Positions 12,752 to 20,226 of a DNA stretch of 20,226 nt are shown here, piece by piece. This DNA comes from an uncultured Lachnospira sp. (lineage in GTDB: Bacteria > Bacillota > Clostridia > Lachnospirales > Lachnospiraceae): positions 1 through 20,226 of the forward strand of contig CAJUKN010000028.1 of the NCBI GenBank assembly GCA_910587485.1, given 5' to 3'. Position 1 is the stretch's first letter, and the number at the start of each line of letters is the position of its first letter. The position numbers and the translations under genes were made by a program. Below the pieces are notes generated by a model. That model was not told the origin of the DNA. It made no database searches and saw nothing but the letters and a program-made list of their open reading frames with translations.

Positions 12752-13396
12752 TTGAATGAATTGGTTGAAATTGTTTCAGAGAGAAACGGAGTTCCAATTA
12801 CAACAAGTCTTATTGTGGCTGAAAAGTTTGAAAAAGAACATAGGCATATTTTGGAATCTATAAGAAATCTCGTTGCCAAAAAGTCGGCTGCCAAATTTTT
12901 TAGAGAAACAACATACAAGAACAGAGGGAAAAAGTACCCAATGTATGAAATGGATAGAGACGGTTTTTCTCTTTTGATTATGGGCTTTAATGGCAAAAAG
13001 GCTTTAGAGTGGAAAATCGAATACATCACAGCCTTTAATGCAATGGAAAGCTTTATAAAATCCATACAAGCCGCCAAAATGGATTATCCAGCGTTTACAA
13101 GAGCGATAGAGCAAGCACACGAAGAACCTAAGTTTTACCATTTCAGCAATGAAATTAACATGATTAACTGTATTGTGCTTGGAACAGACGCAAAACACTT
13201 TAAGGAAGAAAACGGAATTGATAAGAAAGAAAATTCTATCAGACCATATTTAACAGCAGAACAGATAAAGGCAATAGAGGAATTGCAAAGGATAGATATA
13301 GGACTTTTGGTTGCGAATATTGAATTTGAGCAGAGAAAGCAAATTATAAAGTCACATTACACAAAGAGTATATGCGGATTAGAAGTTAAAACATAA
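12752..13396 (+). CDS. Rha-family phage regulatory protein
   Basis: 214 residues from TTG 12752, nine bases after AAAGGTGG. The Rha domain covers residues ~1-105: VPITTSLIVAEKFEKEHRHIL, FFRETTYKNRGKKYPMYEMD, RDGFSLLIMGFNGKKALEWK, then YITAFNAMESF. The C-terminal half (PKFYHFSNEINMINCIVLG, IRPYLTAEQIKAIEELQ) is the conserved extension of Clostridial Rha/antirepressor proteins. It is undamaged, unlike the Rha-like gene at 10434. It probably acts as a lytic-cycle regulator or antirepressor, with the details not established for this family. Confidence 0.85.
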   Translation: MNELVEIVSERNGVPITTSLIVAEKFEKEHRHILESIRNLVAKKSAAKFFRETTYKNRGKKYPMYEMDRDGFSLLIMGFNGKKALEWKIEYITAFNAMESFIKSIQAAKMDYPAFTRAIEQAHEEPKFYHFSNEINMINCIVLGTDAKHFKEENGIDKKENSIRPYLTAEQIKAIEELQRIDIGLLVANIEFEQRKQIIKSHYTKSICGLEVKT

Positions 13397-13412
13397 TTAA
13401 AGGAGAACGCTA

Positions 13413-13571
13413 ATGAATGTAAATGCAATAACAATAAATGATTGTTTAGAGATGATTAACATGAAAGGTCAATGCACCAGTATTCATAATGGTAAGGTTG
13501 TAGGATTTATTGATGAAAAAATGAAAATGGAAGTAGAGGAAGTGTTAGGAAGGAAGATTACAGACGAGTAG
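13413..13571 (+). CDS. 52-aa phage early protein
   Basis: AAAGGAG (13399-13405) precedes ATG 13413. The 52 residues (ITINDCLEMINMKGQCTSIH, NGKVVGFIDE) resemble a small conserved protein of Clostridial phages that usually ends near this size. It stops at TAG 13569-13571. The frame stays open for another 74 codons, so either this is the full protein or the TAG interrupts a 126-residue one. Function unknown. Confidence 0.6.
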   Translation: MNVNAITINDCLEMINMKGQCTSIHNGKVVGFIDEKMKMEVEEVLGRKITDE

Positions 13572-13796
13572 TTTATAGAAGTTTTTAAGTATGCCAAAGA
13601 TAAGCAAGATTACATATATAAACAGGAACGTAGAGCAGCAGTTATGCAGCGTTGGTATCTTGTTAAGCTGATAGAGGAGTATGTGAGAAGTCTTGAATTT
13701 TCAAAGCTAACAATGGATTTATGTAAGAAATATGGTGACATGAAAAAGAGCGCCCCGCATAATGCGAAGGCACTCAGTACAGCAACTATATTGTAG
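13572..13796 (+). pseudogene. Open continuation after an amber codon, or a start-less ORF
   Basis: In the same frame after TAG 13569-13571, 74 codons read as convincing helical protein (FIEVFKYAKDKQDYIYKQER, then MQRWYLVKLIEEYVRSL) up to TAG 13794-13796. No good start with a ribosome site lies near its beginning; the first ATG is well inside. It may be the C-terminal part of the gene at 13413 split by the amber, or a separate gene that lost its start. Confidence 0.45.
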
Positions 13797-13852
13797 CATT
13801 TCTTAATGAATAAGTCAAGTGGAAATTTAAAAATATGGAGGTAAAGCGATAA

Positions 13853-14416
13853 ATGTGTGAGATATGTAGGAGTACTCCTTGTCGTTTTCAATGTCCCAAT
13901 GCACCAGAGCCAACACCAGTATTTCAGTGTTGTAGGTGTGAAGAAAGTATATTTGAAGGTGAACAGTATCTTTGTTTACCTGATGGACCACTATGTGAAA
14001 CATGTTTAGAGGACATGACAGTGTTTGTATTAAAAGAAAATGCAGAATTAGCGGATTGGCTGCCGCTTGAGAAGATATATGACACCAAATGGGAAAATGC
14101 CACATGTAAGGATAAAACTATCCAAGAGAAAGACTCTGATTCGGATAGTCATCAAATTAAACCAAAAGGAAGCGGGGAAGAGCCAAATCAAAATAAAGAG
14201 CAATTCAATCAGCAAATGATTGAGGATGCAGCCAATACAATTATTGATGAAATCAAAATGAAAGTTATCAAAGACACCATTTATAAAAAATGTCTTTCAG
14301 AACCTTCTATTCTATCCCATTATCAATTAGACAGTTTTTCAGCCATGACAGTTAGTCAATGGGCAATGCAATGCAATTATTGGAAAAGTATCCAGATAAG
14401 AAATAGTGAGGGATAA
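13853..14416 (+). CDS. Cysteine-rich phage protein (putative zinc binding)
   Basis: 187 residues. The first ~65 carry many Cys: CEICRSTPCRFQCPNAPEP, then CCRCEESIFEGEQY and CETCLEDM, as in a LIM- or ribbon-like two-zinc fold. I recall this CEIC...CPNAPEP start from Clostridial phages as a hypothetical family. The rest is acidic, with a Ser/Asp/Lys-rich linker (~85-125) and a helical end. ATG 13853 has TGGAGG upstream. It overlaps nothing and sits two bases before the next ORF, so they are co-translated. Function unknown. Confidence 0.75.
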   Translation: MCEICRSTPCRFQCPNAPEPTPVFQCCRCEESIFEGEQYLCLPDGPLCETCLEDMTVFVLKENAELADWLPLEKIYDTKWENATCKDKTIQEKDSDSDSHQIKPKGSGEEPNQNKEQFNQQMIEDAANTIIDEIKMKVIKDTIYKKCLSEPSILSHYQLDSFSAMTVSQWAMQCNYWKSIQIRNSEG

Positions 14417-14418
14417 CA

Positions 14419-14976
14419 ATGGATTTAACAGGAAAAATTGTAGGAATAAGCTCGAATTACATAACACAGCGTTTTGAATTATCCATTGCAGTGAATGAAC
14501 CAAAAGCCCTTACAGATGGATACGAAGAATTAAAGAATTATGAAATGTTGGATATAAGAATCAAGAAACATACAAATAAAAGAAGTTTGGATGCCAATGC
14601 TTATTTTCACGTATTAGTGGATAAGCTGGCAGACAAGCTTCGGATATCCAAAGTACGCTGTAAAAATATGATGATAGGCAGATATGGACAACCTTTGTTT
14701 ATTGATGAATCGGAAACAGCAGAGGCAGTTATAAAAACGAATATTCCAGTAGAGCAAATGCTTGAGAGTGAAACCGTACATTGCATGCCTTGTGGAAGAA
14801 AAGTTGAAGAGGATAAAGAGCTTATCTTTTATAAGATTTTTCGAGCAAGCAGCACCTATAATACAAAGGAAATGAGTGTGTTAATTGATGGAACGGTATC
14901 GGAATGTAAGGAGCAGGGGATAGAAACCCTAGCTCCTGAAGAACTGGAAAGGTTGTTAAAGAGCTGGAAAACATAA
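14419..14976 (+). CDS. NinB-like phage recombination/replication accessory protein
   Basis: 185 residues. The central block KKHTNKRSLDANAYFHVLVD, DKLADKLRISKVRCKNMMIGRYG resembles NinB/Orf-type phage recombination mediators, which start this way (RSLxANAxxW/H...). It is followed by a Cys pair (HCMPCGRKV), YKIFRASSTYNTKEMSVLIDG and ECKEQGIETLAPEEL, the standard ending of this Clostridial phage family. ATG 14419 lies two bases after the previous stop, in an operon leading to the replication genes. The NinB link is inferred from the RSLDAN motif; molecular function not certain. Confidence 0.6.
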   Translation: MDLTGKIVGISSNYITQRFELSIAVNEPKALTDGYEELKNYEMLDIRIKKHTNKRSLDANAYFHVLVDKLADKLRISKVRCKNMMIGRYGQPLFIDESETAEAVIKTNIPVEQMLESETVHCMPCGRKVEEDKELIFYKIFRASSTYNTKEMSVLIDGTVSECKEQGIETLAPEELERLLKSWKT

Positions 14977-14997
14977 GTCCATGAATGGAGGTAAGCA

Positions 14998-15890
14998 ATG
15001 AATCACAGTTTTAATGTAGAGATAGCAACAAAATATGGTATGTTAGAGGCTATCCTTTTAGAACACTTAAACTTTTGGATTTCAAAGAATAAGGCGAATA
15101 AAGCGAATTTTTATGATGGAAATTATTGGACATACAACAGTACAAAAGCACTTGCAGAGTTATTTCCATATGTTTCTTCTAATACCATATCAAGAGCATT
15201 ACGTCATTTAAAAGAAGAAGGATTAATTCTGTTTGGGAATTATAACAAAATTTCTTATGACCGAACAACATGGTATGCCATTACCGAAAAAGGAAATTCA
15301 ATTTTACAACATGGTGAATCTGATTTATCAAAATGTGAAATGGATTCACCCAAAATGATAAACCTATACCAGATATAAACACAGATATAAATACAGATGT
15401 AATTACAGTATCTAAAGATACTGTTCGTCAAACGGAGTCCGTTCGACGTATCGTAGCAGCATGGAATCAATTAGAAGCCTATGGAATTAAATCCATTATA
15501 AAATTGTCCTTTAAATCAAAGCGATATGATTGCCTAGTAGCAAGGCTGAAAGAATATGGCGAGGAGAATATATTAAAAGCTATTGAGAATATAAAGCAAA
15601 GTAACTTCTTGCAAGGCAAAAGTAGTGACAGACGAAAATGGTTTATCACATTTGATTGGTTTGTTTTACCGAACAATTTTCCAAAGGTTTTAGAGGGGAA
15701 TTATTCAAATGACAATATGGTATCAGAATCCAATGGCACGAAGTATGATAAAGGTTATCAAAAAACTTCAACATACAACAATTACCCTCAAAATCCACCC
15801 ACAGCAGAAAAGGAAAGCTATAATCCAGATATATTTGAGCAGTTGATAAACGAAAGCAGAGCAGATGTTATGGAGCGGAAAGGAGAGTGA
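14998..15890 (+). pseudogene. Phage replication initiator (winged-helix, DnaD-like) with a one-base deletion
   Basis: TGGAGG precedes ATG 14998. The frame gives a winged-helix N-terminus (MNHSFNVEIATKYGMLEAIL, WTYNSTKALAELFPYVSSNT, ISRALRHLKEEGLIL, TTWYAITEKG). Just after LSKCE, near 15338, the frame breaks. The next frame reads GFTQNDKPIPDINTDINTDV and on through VRRIVAAWNQLEAYGIKSI, DRRKWFITFDWFVLPNNFPK, VLEGNY to TGA 15888-15890. Restoring one A near 15338 (GAAATGG to GAAAATGG) would give a single protein of about 297 residues. It sits directly before the DnaC-type loader, the normal place for an initiator that recruits it. As read, replication initiation would be lost. Confidence 0.8.
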
Positions 15891-16646
15891 TTGTTTTTAG
15901 TGGAAGATTTGTCAAAACGATATGAGCAGATGTTAAATAATCCAATGAACAGCCCTAAAACAAATTATCAATGCTTAAAGTGTAACGATACAGGCTGGGT
16001 TGATGTTATAGAAAACGGTCATCTTCGCGTAACTCGTTGTTCCTGTTTTATTGCAAAAGAGAATAAAAGGATTATGGAACAAAGTGGCATATCTTTAGAG
16101 TTTCAGACAAAGAATTTTGAAAATTTTAATACAAAAAATAACCCACAGCTTGTAACAGCTAAGAATAAGGCGATTGTTTACAGCGAGAATTTTTTGCAAT
16201 TCGAGCATACAAGGTACAATTCGATTCTGTTTTGTGGACAAGTTGGAGCAGGAAAGACCCATCTTGGAATATCTATCTGTAACCATCTTATTTCGCAAAA
16301 TATTAGTGTGGTTTATATGGCTTATAGAAATAGCATTACAAGGTTTAAACAAAAAATTATGCACGATGTGTATTACGACAGAGAAATGAAACGATATGCA
16401 ACAGCAAGAGTGCTATATATTGATGATCTGTTTAAAGGCAAAATTACAGAATCAGATATCAACATTATGTATGAGATTGTCAATTATCGCTATATTAACA
16501 GGCTGCCAATGATTGTTTCAACAGAATTGTATTTAAAAGATTTGATTGAATGTGATGAAGCAATAGGAAGTCGGATTATGGAAATGTGTAAGGGAAATGT
16601 TATAAGCCTGAAAGAAAAAGAATTGAATTATAGATTGTATTCATAA
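15891..16646 (+). CDS. dnaC: DnaC/IstB-type helicase loader
   Basis: 251 residues. An N-terminal zinc site (C28-x2-C31, then C50 and C52) precedes an AAA+ ATPase: Walker A GQVGAGKTH (116-124), Walker B VLYIDD (174-179), sensor VSTE (~209-212) and arginine finger in IGSRIM (R228). It loads the replicative helicase at the phage origin with the initiator encoded just upstream. TTG 15891 directly follows the previous TGA and lies five bases after AAAGGAGAG; GTG 15900 is a less well-spaced alternative. The gene looks intact. Confidence 0.9.
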   Translation: MFLVEDLSKRYEQMLNNPMNSPKTNYQCLKCNDTGWVDVIENGHLRVTRCSCFIAKENKRIMEQSGISLEFQTKNFENFNTKNNPQLVTAKNKAIVYSENFLQFEHTRYNSILFCGQVGAGKTHLGISICNHLISQNISVVYMAYRNSITRFKQKIMHDVYYDREMKRYATARVLYIDDLFKGKITESDINIMYEIVNYRYINRLPMIVSTELYLKDLIECDEAIGSRIMEMCKGNVISLKEKELNYRLYS

Positions 16647-16660
16647 AGGGGTGATGAAAA

Positions 16661-16819
16661 ATGCGTGAACAAGATTACGATGGTGATATGAGTTATTATC
16701 AAGAACAGCTTGCAAAGAAGGGGATTACACAAGAGATGTTCAACATGGATAAATATGTAGGACTTACTGCAAGAGAATTGCAGAGTATTGTTGATAGTGT
16801 ACAGCTTGTAAGCAAATAA
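16661..16819 (+). CDS. 52-aa phage hypothetical protein
   Basis: ATG 16661 follows AAAGGGGTGATG. The 52 residues are acidic and helical (REQDYDGDMSYYQEQLAKKG, then YVGLTARELQSIVDSVQLV). No family recognised. It lies in the operon between the helicase loader and the gene at 16835. Confidence 0.6.
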   Translation: MREQDYDGDMSYYQEQLAKKGITQEMFNMDKYVGLTARELQSIVDSVQLVSK

Positions 16820-16834
16820 AAGAGGAGGAAATGT

Positions 16835-17023
16835 ATGGCAACAAATCATGTAATGGAACTAAAAATTTACAATCAGGAAGATAGGCTAACGGTTGCCGCT
16901 ATTCTTATTAAGAATGGCTATACTGTAGCACAAGGCAAGAAGCAAAGGACACCAACAGGAAAGAGTTTAGATTATTACTTGAAGGTATCCGAAGATTTTG
17001 ATAATGCAGATACAGCAAAGTAA
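16835..17023 (+). CDS. 62-aa phage hypothetical protein
   Basis: 62 residues with AGAGGAGGAAATGT ahead of ATG 16835. The sequence (MELKIYNQEDRLTVAAILIK, NGYTVAQGKKQR, LDYYLKV) suggests a small alpha/beta fold, a type often found in phage replication operons. It lies 14 bases before the methyltransferase gene. Function unknown. Confidence 0.7.
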   Translation: MATNHVMELKIYNQEDRLTVAAILIKNGYTVAQGKKQRTPTGKSLDYYLKVSEDFDNADTAK

Positions 17024-17037
17024 GGGGGACAACCTAA

Positions 17038-17817
17038 ATGCTTGACTTTGGATTTTATAACATGGATTGTCGAGAGGGATTAAAGCATATTGATAACAGC
17101 AGTATAGATATTGTAATGACCGATATTCCATACAATATCAGTCAAAAAAAGGTAATAGATAGAACTCGAATTGATAATAGAAAGTTACATAGAGATGGAA
17201 AAAAGAAGGTATTAAATTTCAATTATGGGGATTGGGATTTTTTTGATAGTAATGCAGCATTTTTTGAGTTTATTAGTGAGGTCTTTGTAGAAGTTTATAG
17301 AACTATGAAAGATAGTGCCAGTATGTATATGTAGGTTCCAAGAGATGAAGTGTCCTTTATTGAATACCTATTAAAAGATATTGGCTTTCATGTAAGAAGC
17401 ACACTAGTTTGGTGCAAAACCAATCCATGTCCTCAAATATATAAAATAGGCTACATGAGCAGTACAGAATTTTGTATTTTTGCAACCAAACAAAAAGGGG
17501 CAAAACATTACTGGAATGTTGAGCGAGGACAAAGACAATCACATTGGATAAAGCCCATTTGTCAGGGGAACGAAAGAACACAACATCCTACACAAAAGAG
17601 ATTAGATATTGCTGAAGATATGATACTTCAATCGGCACAAAAAGGAAATGTATTGCTAGACCCTTTTGCTGGAAGTGGGACATTTGCCATAGCGGCATAT
17701 AATAACGGATTAAAATTTATTTGTTTTGAAAAAGATGGAGATATTTTTAAGATGGGACGGAAAAGAGTAGAAGTAACAACAGCACAGATGAATTTATTTA
17801 ATTTTATATGGTGCTAA
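17038..17817 (+). pseudogene. DNA N4/N6-methyltransferase with an in-frame amber
   Basis: The frame is 259 codons long with TAG as codon 99 (17332-17334). Before it: the start of a beta-class methyltransferase with motif IV as DIPYNIS (residues 29-35, the DPPY position with I for the first P). After it: VPRDEVSFIEYLLKDIGF, STLVWCKTNPCPQIYKIGY, TQHPTQKRLDIAEDMI and motif I DPFAGSG (codons 208-214). Both halves match one continuous methyltransferase with no missing residue apparent, so a single substitution to TAG is the only visible defect. Such phage enzymes methylate A or C exocyclic amines, protecting DNA or altering regulation. Truncation before motif I would abolish activity. Confidence 0.85.
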
Positions 17818-17855
17818 GAGGAGAGTTTTTGTAGGAATGTAAAGGAAGTGATAAC

Positions 17856-18329
17856 TTGCGAATAGCATTAATTGATATTGATTCTCATAATTTCCCGAAC
17901 TTGCCACTGATGAAGCTATCTGCATGGCATAAACAACAAAGAGATACCGTTGAATGGTACGAACCATTGTTTCACAGCATGGGCGAACCATTCAACAAAG
18001 CGTATATGTCAAAGGTATTCAGTTTTACGTCAGATTGCCCTTATTATGTCAATGCAAAGAAAATTATAAAGGGTGGTAGTGGTTATTGTATATCACTTGT
18101 AAATGGAAAAGAGGTTTACAATAAGATAAAAGACAGTGAATTGCCTATAGAAATAGAGACAATATATCCTGATTACTCAATCTATTATAACAAAATACCA
18201 GAAGTCAAAAATACTTCATATGGCTTTTTAACAAGAGGCTGTCCACGAGGGTGTGAATTTTGTCATGTTGGTTGTAAAGAGGGTAGACGTTCTTATAAGG
18301 TATCAAATCTTGATACCTTTCTACTGTAA
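17856..18329 (+). pseudogene. Radical SAM protein truncated after the iron-sulfur motif
   Basis: TTG 17856 follows AAAGGAAG by seven bases. The 157 residues begin with a B12-binding-like segment (RIALIDIDSHNFPNLPLMKL) and reach the radical SAM motif C129-x3-C133-x2-C136 (RGCPRGCEFC) and VGCKEGRRSYKVSNLDTF. After that the normal protein should continue for a further large domain, but the reading ends at TAA 18327-18329, and the following DNA belongs to a relB-like gene. Without the SAM-binding barrel it cannot work. A deletion joining the two genes is the likely cause. The family is common in Clostridial phages; substrate unknown. Confidence 0.8.
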
Positions 18330-18577
18330 GTATTCGTTTTGATGATGAAATGAAAAAGCAACTGGATGAAATGGGTATGAATCTTACTACTTTTTTTATG
18401 ATTTATGCCAAAAAAGCCTTATAAGACCGCTGTATTCCTTTTGAAGTGGCGGTCTTCTTGGAGCCTTTCTATTCTGATTCCAACATGGAGCAGCTACAAA
18501 AAGCAAGCCAACAGGTTAAAAATGGGCAAGTAATCGTAAAAACTATGGAAGAACTGAAGGCTATGGAACGTGAGTAA
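18326..18577 (+). pseudogene. relB: RelB/DinJ-family antitoxin remnant
   Basis: This frame reads SIRFDDEMKKQLDEMGMN, LTTFFMIYAKKAL, a stop (TAA 18421-18423), then DRCIPFEV, LEPFYSDSNMEQLQKASQQV and TMEELKAMERE, which is RelB/DinJ from near its N-terminus to its C-terminus. The start codon is gone at the junction with the radical SAM fragment, and the in-frame TAA splits the rest. Its stop overlaps the GTG start of the toxin remnant, the usual relB-yoeB coupling. Confidence 0.8.
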
Positions 18578-18835
18578 AATCACTTTTGCCGAAAATTTGT
18601 GGGAAGAATATCTCTACTGGCAATCGCAGGATAAAAAGACACTAAAAAAATAAACAGTCTCTTAAAGTCTATCCAGCGAGAGCCATTTACTGGAGAGGGA
18701 AAGCCAGAACCGCTAAAAGACAGCTCAGATGGAGAATGGAGCAGAAGAATCAACGAAAAAGACAGGCTTGTTTATATAGTTAGAAATGACAGCATTGTCA
18801 TGACCCAATGCAAAGGACACTATAATGACAAATAA
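18570..18835 (+). pseudogene. yoeB: YoeB-family toxin remnant (frameshifted)
   Basis: GTG 18570 overlaps the antitoxin stop. It reads SKITFAENLWEEYLYWQSQD, KKTLKK and stops. After restoring one A in the A-run at about 18654-18660 it continues INSLLKSIQREPFTGEGKPE, PLKDSSDGEWSRRINEKDRL, VYIVRNDSIVMTQCKGHYND, a complete YoeB with the conserved EWSRRI, R and terminal GHY. YoeB cleaves mRNA at the ribosome. With its antitoxin dead, the toxin must also be inactive for viability, which fits the frameshift being real. Confidence 0.85.
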
Positions 18836-18958
18836 GAGGAAAACAGAGATATTTCAGAACCATCAAAAGGATTAGAGCAGGCATTATGCTTTGTTTAAAT
18901 TGTCTAAAATTTATTTATTATCAAATAAGAAAATATAAGAAATCAGGAGGTAACATAT

Positions 18959-19192
18959 ATGAAAAACAGAATAATAATTGCAGTAATGGCAGCAGTTGTT
19001 GGAATTGGTTCATATGTAATGGGAACAACGCAAGCTAGAACTGTAATAGAAATACAAGAAGTGAAAAAAATTATTGAAGCCATGCCAAATAACTATATAG
19101 ATATGCGCCAAGTAGTAGATTTTTCAACAATTGAAAATGGATTATATCTATATACGCAAGATGGGAAAGGTGAAATATGTAACTACCTATAG
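18959..19192 (+). CDS. Small exported or membrane-anchored protein
   Basis: 77 residues. CAGGAGG precedes ATG 18959. A signal-anchor covers residues 1-26 (KNR, then IIIAVMAAVVGIGSYVMG, possible cleavage after TQA). The remainder is short and polar (IIEAMPNNYIDMRQVVDFST, NGLYLYTQDGKG). I recall this VVDF...GLYLYT pattern in small Clostridial proteins near mobile elements. Role unknown. Confidence 0.7.
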   Translation: MKNRIIIAVMAAVVGIGSYVMGTTQARTVIEIQEVKKIIEAMPNNYIDMRQVVDFSTIENGLYLYTQDGKGEICNYL

Positions 19193-19204
19193 GAAGGAAC
19201 GGAT

Positions 19205-19445
19205 ATGACAAAGGCAGAGAAAGAACTTAAAGCATTAACAATTTTAGCAAAGCAAGCAACCCACAAGAAATACACAAGACTTTACATCAGCGATACAATT
19301 TCCCCTTATATCAAAAAAAAGAATTTCTGAACTGATAAGGAAAGAAGTTGAACTTCTCATTACAGATAAAGAGCTTGGCATCATCACAGAGGAACAATTA
19401 GAGGAAGAAGCAAGTGTTTTGAGAGTTGTTTACAAAAGTTTATGA
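19205..19445 (+). pseudogene. Small hypothetical gene with a frameshift in an A-run
   Basis: AGGAACGG precedes ATG 19205, 12 bases after the previous stop. Frame zero reads TKAEKELKALTILAKQATHK, KYTRLYISDTISPYIKKK, then TGA at 19328. The run of eight A (19313-19320) ends the sense; with seven A the frame continues RISELIRKEVELLITDKELG, IITEEQLEEEASVLRVVYKS to TGA 19443-19445, about 79 residues. No family recognised. Confidence 0.65.
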
Positions 19446-19551
19446 GGTAAATTTTCTAATTGTTCTTATCAAAATTAATGTTTCATAAAACAAATAGACA
19501 ACAAGGAGGAACTTTGATAAAATGATAAAAAATCAGGTGCAAGGAATAACG

Positions 19552-19710
19552 ATGAAAAGGGATGATTTTCATATTATATAATATCAGATTTTAAATTACC
19601 TATATGAAAAAATTAATTAAATCAGGTAATGATGTAAACGAAAAGGAACTTTCTTATTTAAAGAGCCATTAATGAAAGAAGTGAAAAATACTTTGATGGC
19701 ATAAAGGAAT
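19552..19710 (+). pseudogene. YjcQ-like phage gene remnant
   Basis: Pieces in several frames resemble the YjcQ-type pattern: KRDDFHII, stop, YQILNYLYEK in frame zero from ATG 19552, IKSGNDVNEKELSYLKSH in another frame, and EKYFDGIKE near the end. The order matches a small YjcQ-like protein with at least two breaks. This is a weak, motif-level call. Confidence 0.35.
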
Positions 19711-19785
19711 AGGAAATTTAAGTAAATAAAGGAGGTTTTATGGATAATACATTACAAATAAGTTATAAATGTAGAAGGTGGTGTG

Positions 19786-20178
19786 ATGGGGAATACGATA
19801 GATAATAAAAAATTAGAAATAATAAAAAAATTCAAACCAATTAATGATATATTTTTTGAAGTATTGGCAGACGATGCCGCCTTTTGTCAAGAAATATTAA
19901 GAGTTATCTTAGAAGACGATAAACTAATAGTCCATGATGTAAAAGTGCAAAAAGATGTAAGAAATCTAATGGGACGTTCTGTAAGGGTAGATGTTTTATG
20001 TACACTAGGCGATGGGACTCTTTGTAATATTGAAGTGCAAAGAGCGAACAATGACAACCATTTTAAACGAATCCGATATAATGCAGCTTGTATAACAGCC
20101 AGTGAAACAGAAATTGGAAGTCGATTTGAAAATGTGCCGAATGTAATTATTGTTTATATATCGGAGTTTGATATATAG
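19786..20178 (+). pseudogene. Truncated Rpn/PD-(D/E)XK nuclease-family transposase
   Basis: 130 residues from ATG 19786 (GTG 19783 possible). It reads IIKKFKPINDIFFEVLADDA, FCQEILRVILEDDKLIVHDV, then the nuclease core VRVDVLCTLGDGTLCNIEVQ, with the acidic VDV and the E-x-Q of PD-(D/E)XK, and KRIRYNAACITASE and FENVPNVIIVYISEFDI. The family is normally about twice this length and continues after the FD position, so this copy has lost its C-terminal half at TAG 20176-20178. The best ribosome site (AAAGGAGG, 19730-19737) belongs to a short out-of-frame ORF at 19740, so the 5' end may also be altered. These proteins promote RecA-independent recombination or DNA cleavage. Confidence 0.75.
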
Positions 20179-20226
20179 CCTCTCGGATTCATATCAAATA
20201 GATTGAGAGTTGGGTTTTGACAACTG

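Noticed and set aside
3549..17334. Full TAG-to-sense recoding of the whole region
   Set aside because: Apparently intact genes end in TAG, and other dead genes carry TAA, TGA and frameshifts. Kept only as a low-probability finding for the single-amber genes.
1..20226. CRISPR array, tRNA or rRNA genes
   Set aside because: I saw no regularly spaced repeats of CRISPR length and no cloverleaf or rRNA-like sequence.

Overview
The window is AT-rich, uses strong AGGAGG-type ribosome binding sites and TTG/GTG starts, and carries gene families typical of gut Clostridia (my best guess is Lachnospiraceae; this rests on family recognition, not on a search). It reads as a degraded temperate-phage early region (lysogeny, antirepressor and replication genes) mixed with toxin-antitoxin loci, an insertion sequence and a cargo cassette. 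No structural, integrase, packaging or lysis genes are visible.

Left flank (1-3800): a tiny Fst/par-like type I toxin with its convergent antisense RNA; a complete-looking IS256-family element (transposase on the minus strand); a cluster of small HTH regulators in which an HNH endonuclease-like domain is joined in frame to an HTH gene, followed by a second, decayed copy of the HNH gene start; two very small ORFs on the plus strand; and a broken phage antirepressor with TGA, frameshift and TAG lesions.

Middle (3800-7730): an AT-rich spacer, then three intact minus-strand genes: a membrane-anchored protein with a C-terminal Cys/His domain, a zinc-ribbon plus PH/GRAM-like protein, and a DUF4041 coiled-coil protein ending in a T5orf172/Mug113 GIY-YIG-like domain. 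They look like lysogenic cargo, possibly defence or superinfection exclusion.

Phage early region (8150-18330): a CI-like repressor and a DUF739 Cro-like gene face away from each other across a promoter/operator region with repeated GTTAAA/TTTAAC half-sites. Small early genes follow, then a Rha-like gene with an amber codon, a HicAB toxin-antitoxin module abutting a truncated HTH gene, two convergent HTH genes, a second Rha-like gene, a NinB-like gene, a DnaD/HTH-type replication initiator (single-base frameshift), a DnaC-type helicase loader, an adenine/cytosine-N methyltransferase (in-frame amber) and a radical SAM gene truncated after its iron-sulfur motif.

Right flank (18326-20226): the radical SAM fragment runs directly into a decayed RelB-YoeB pair, then a small exported peptide gene, two more broken small genes and a truncated Rpn/PD-(D/E)XK gene. 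The lesions are a mix of nonsense codons of all three kinds and single-base indels in A-runs. That fits a decaying prophage, although some homopolymer indels could be assembly errors.
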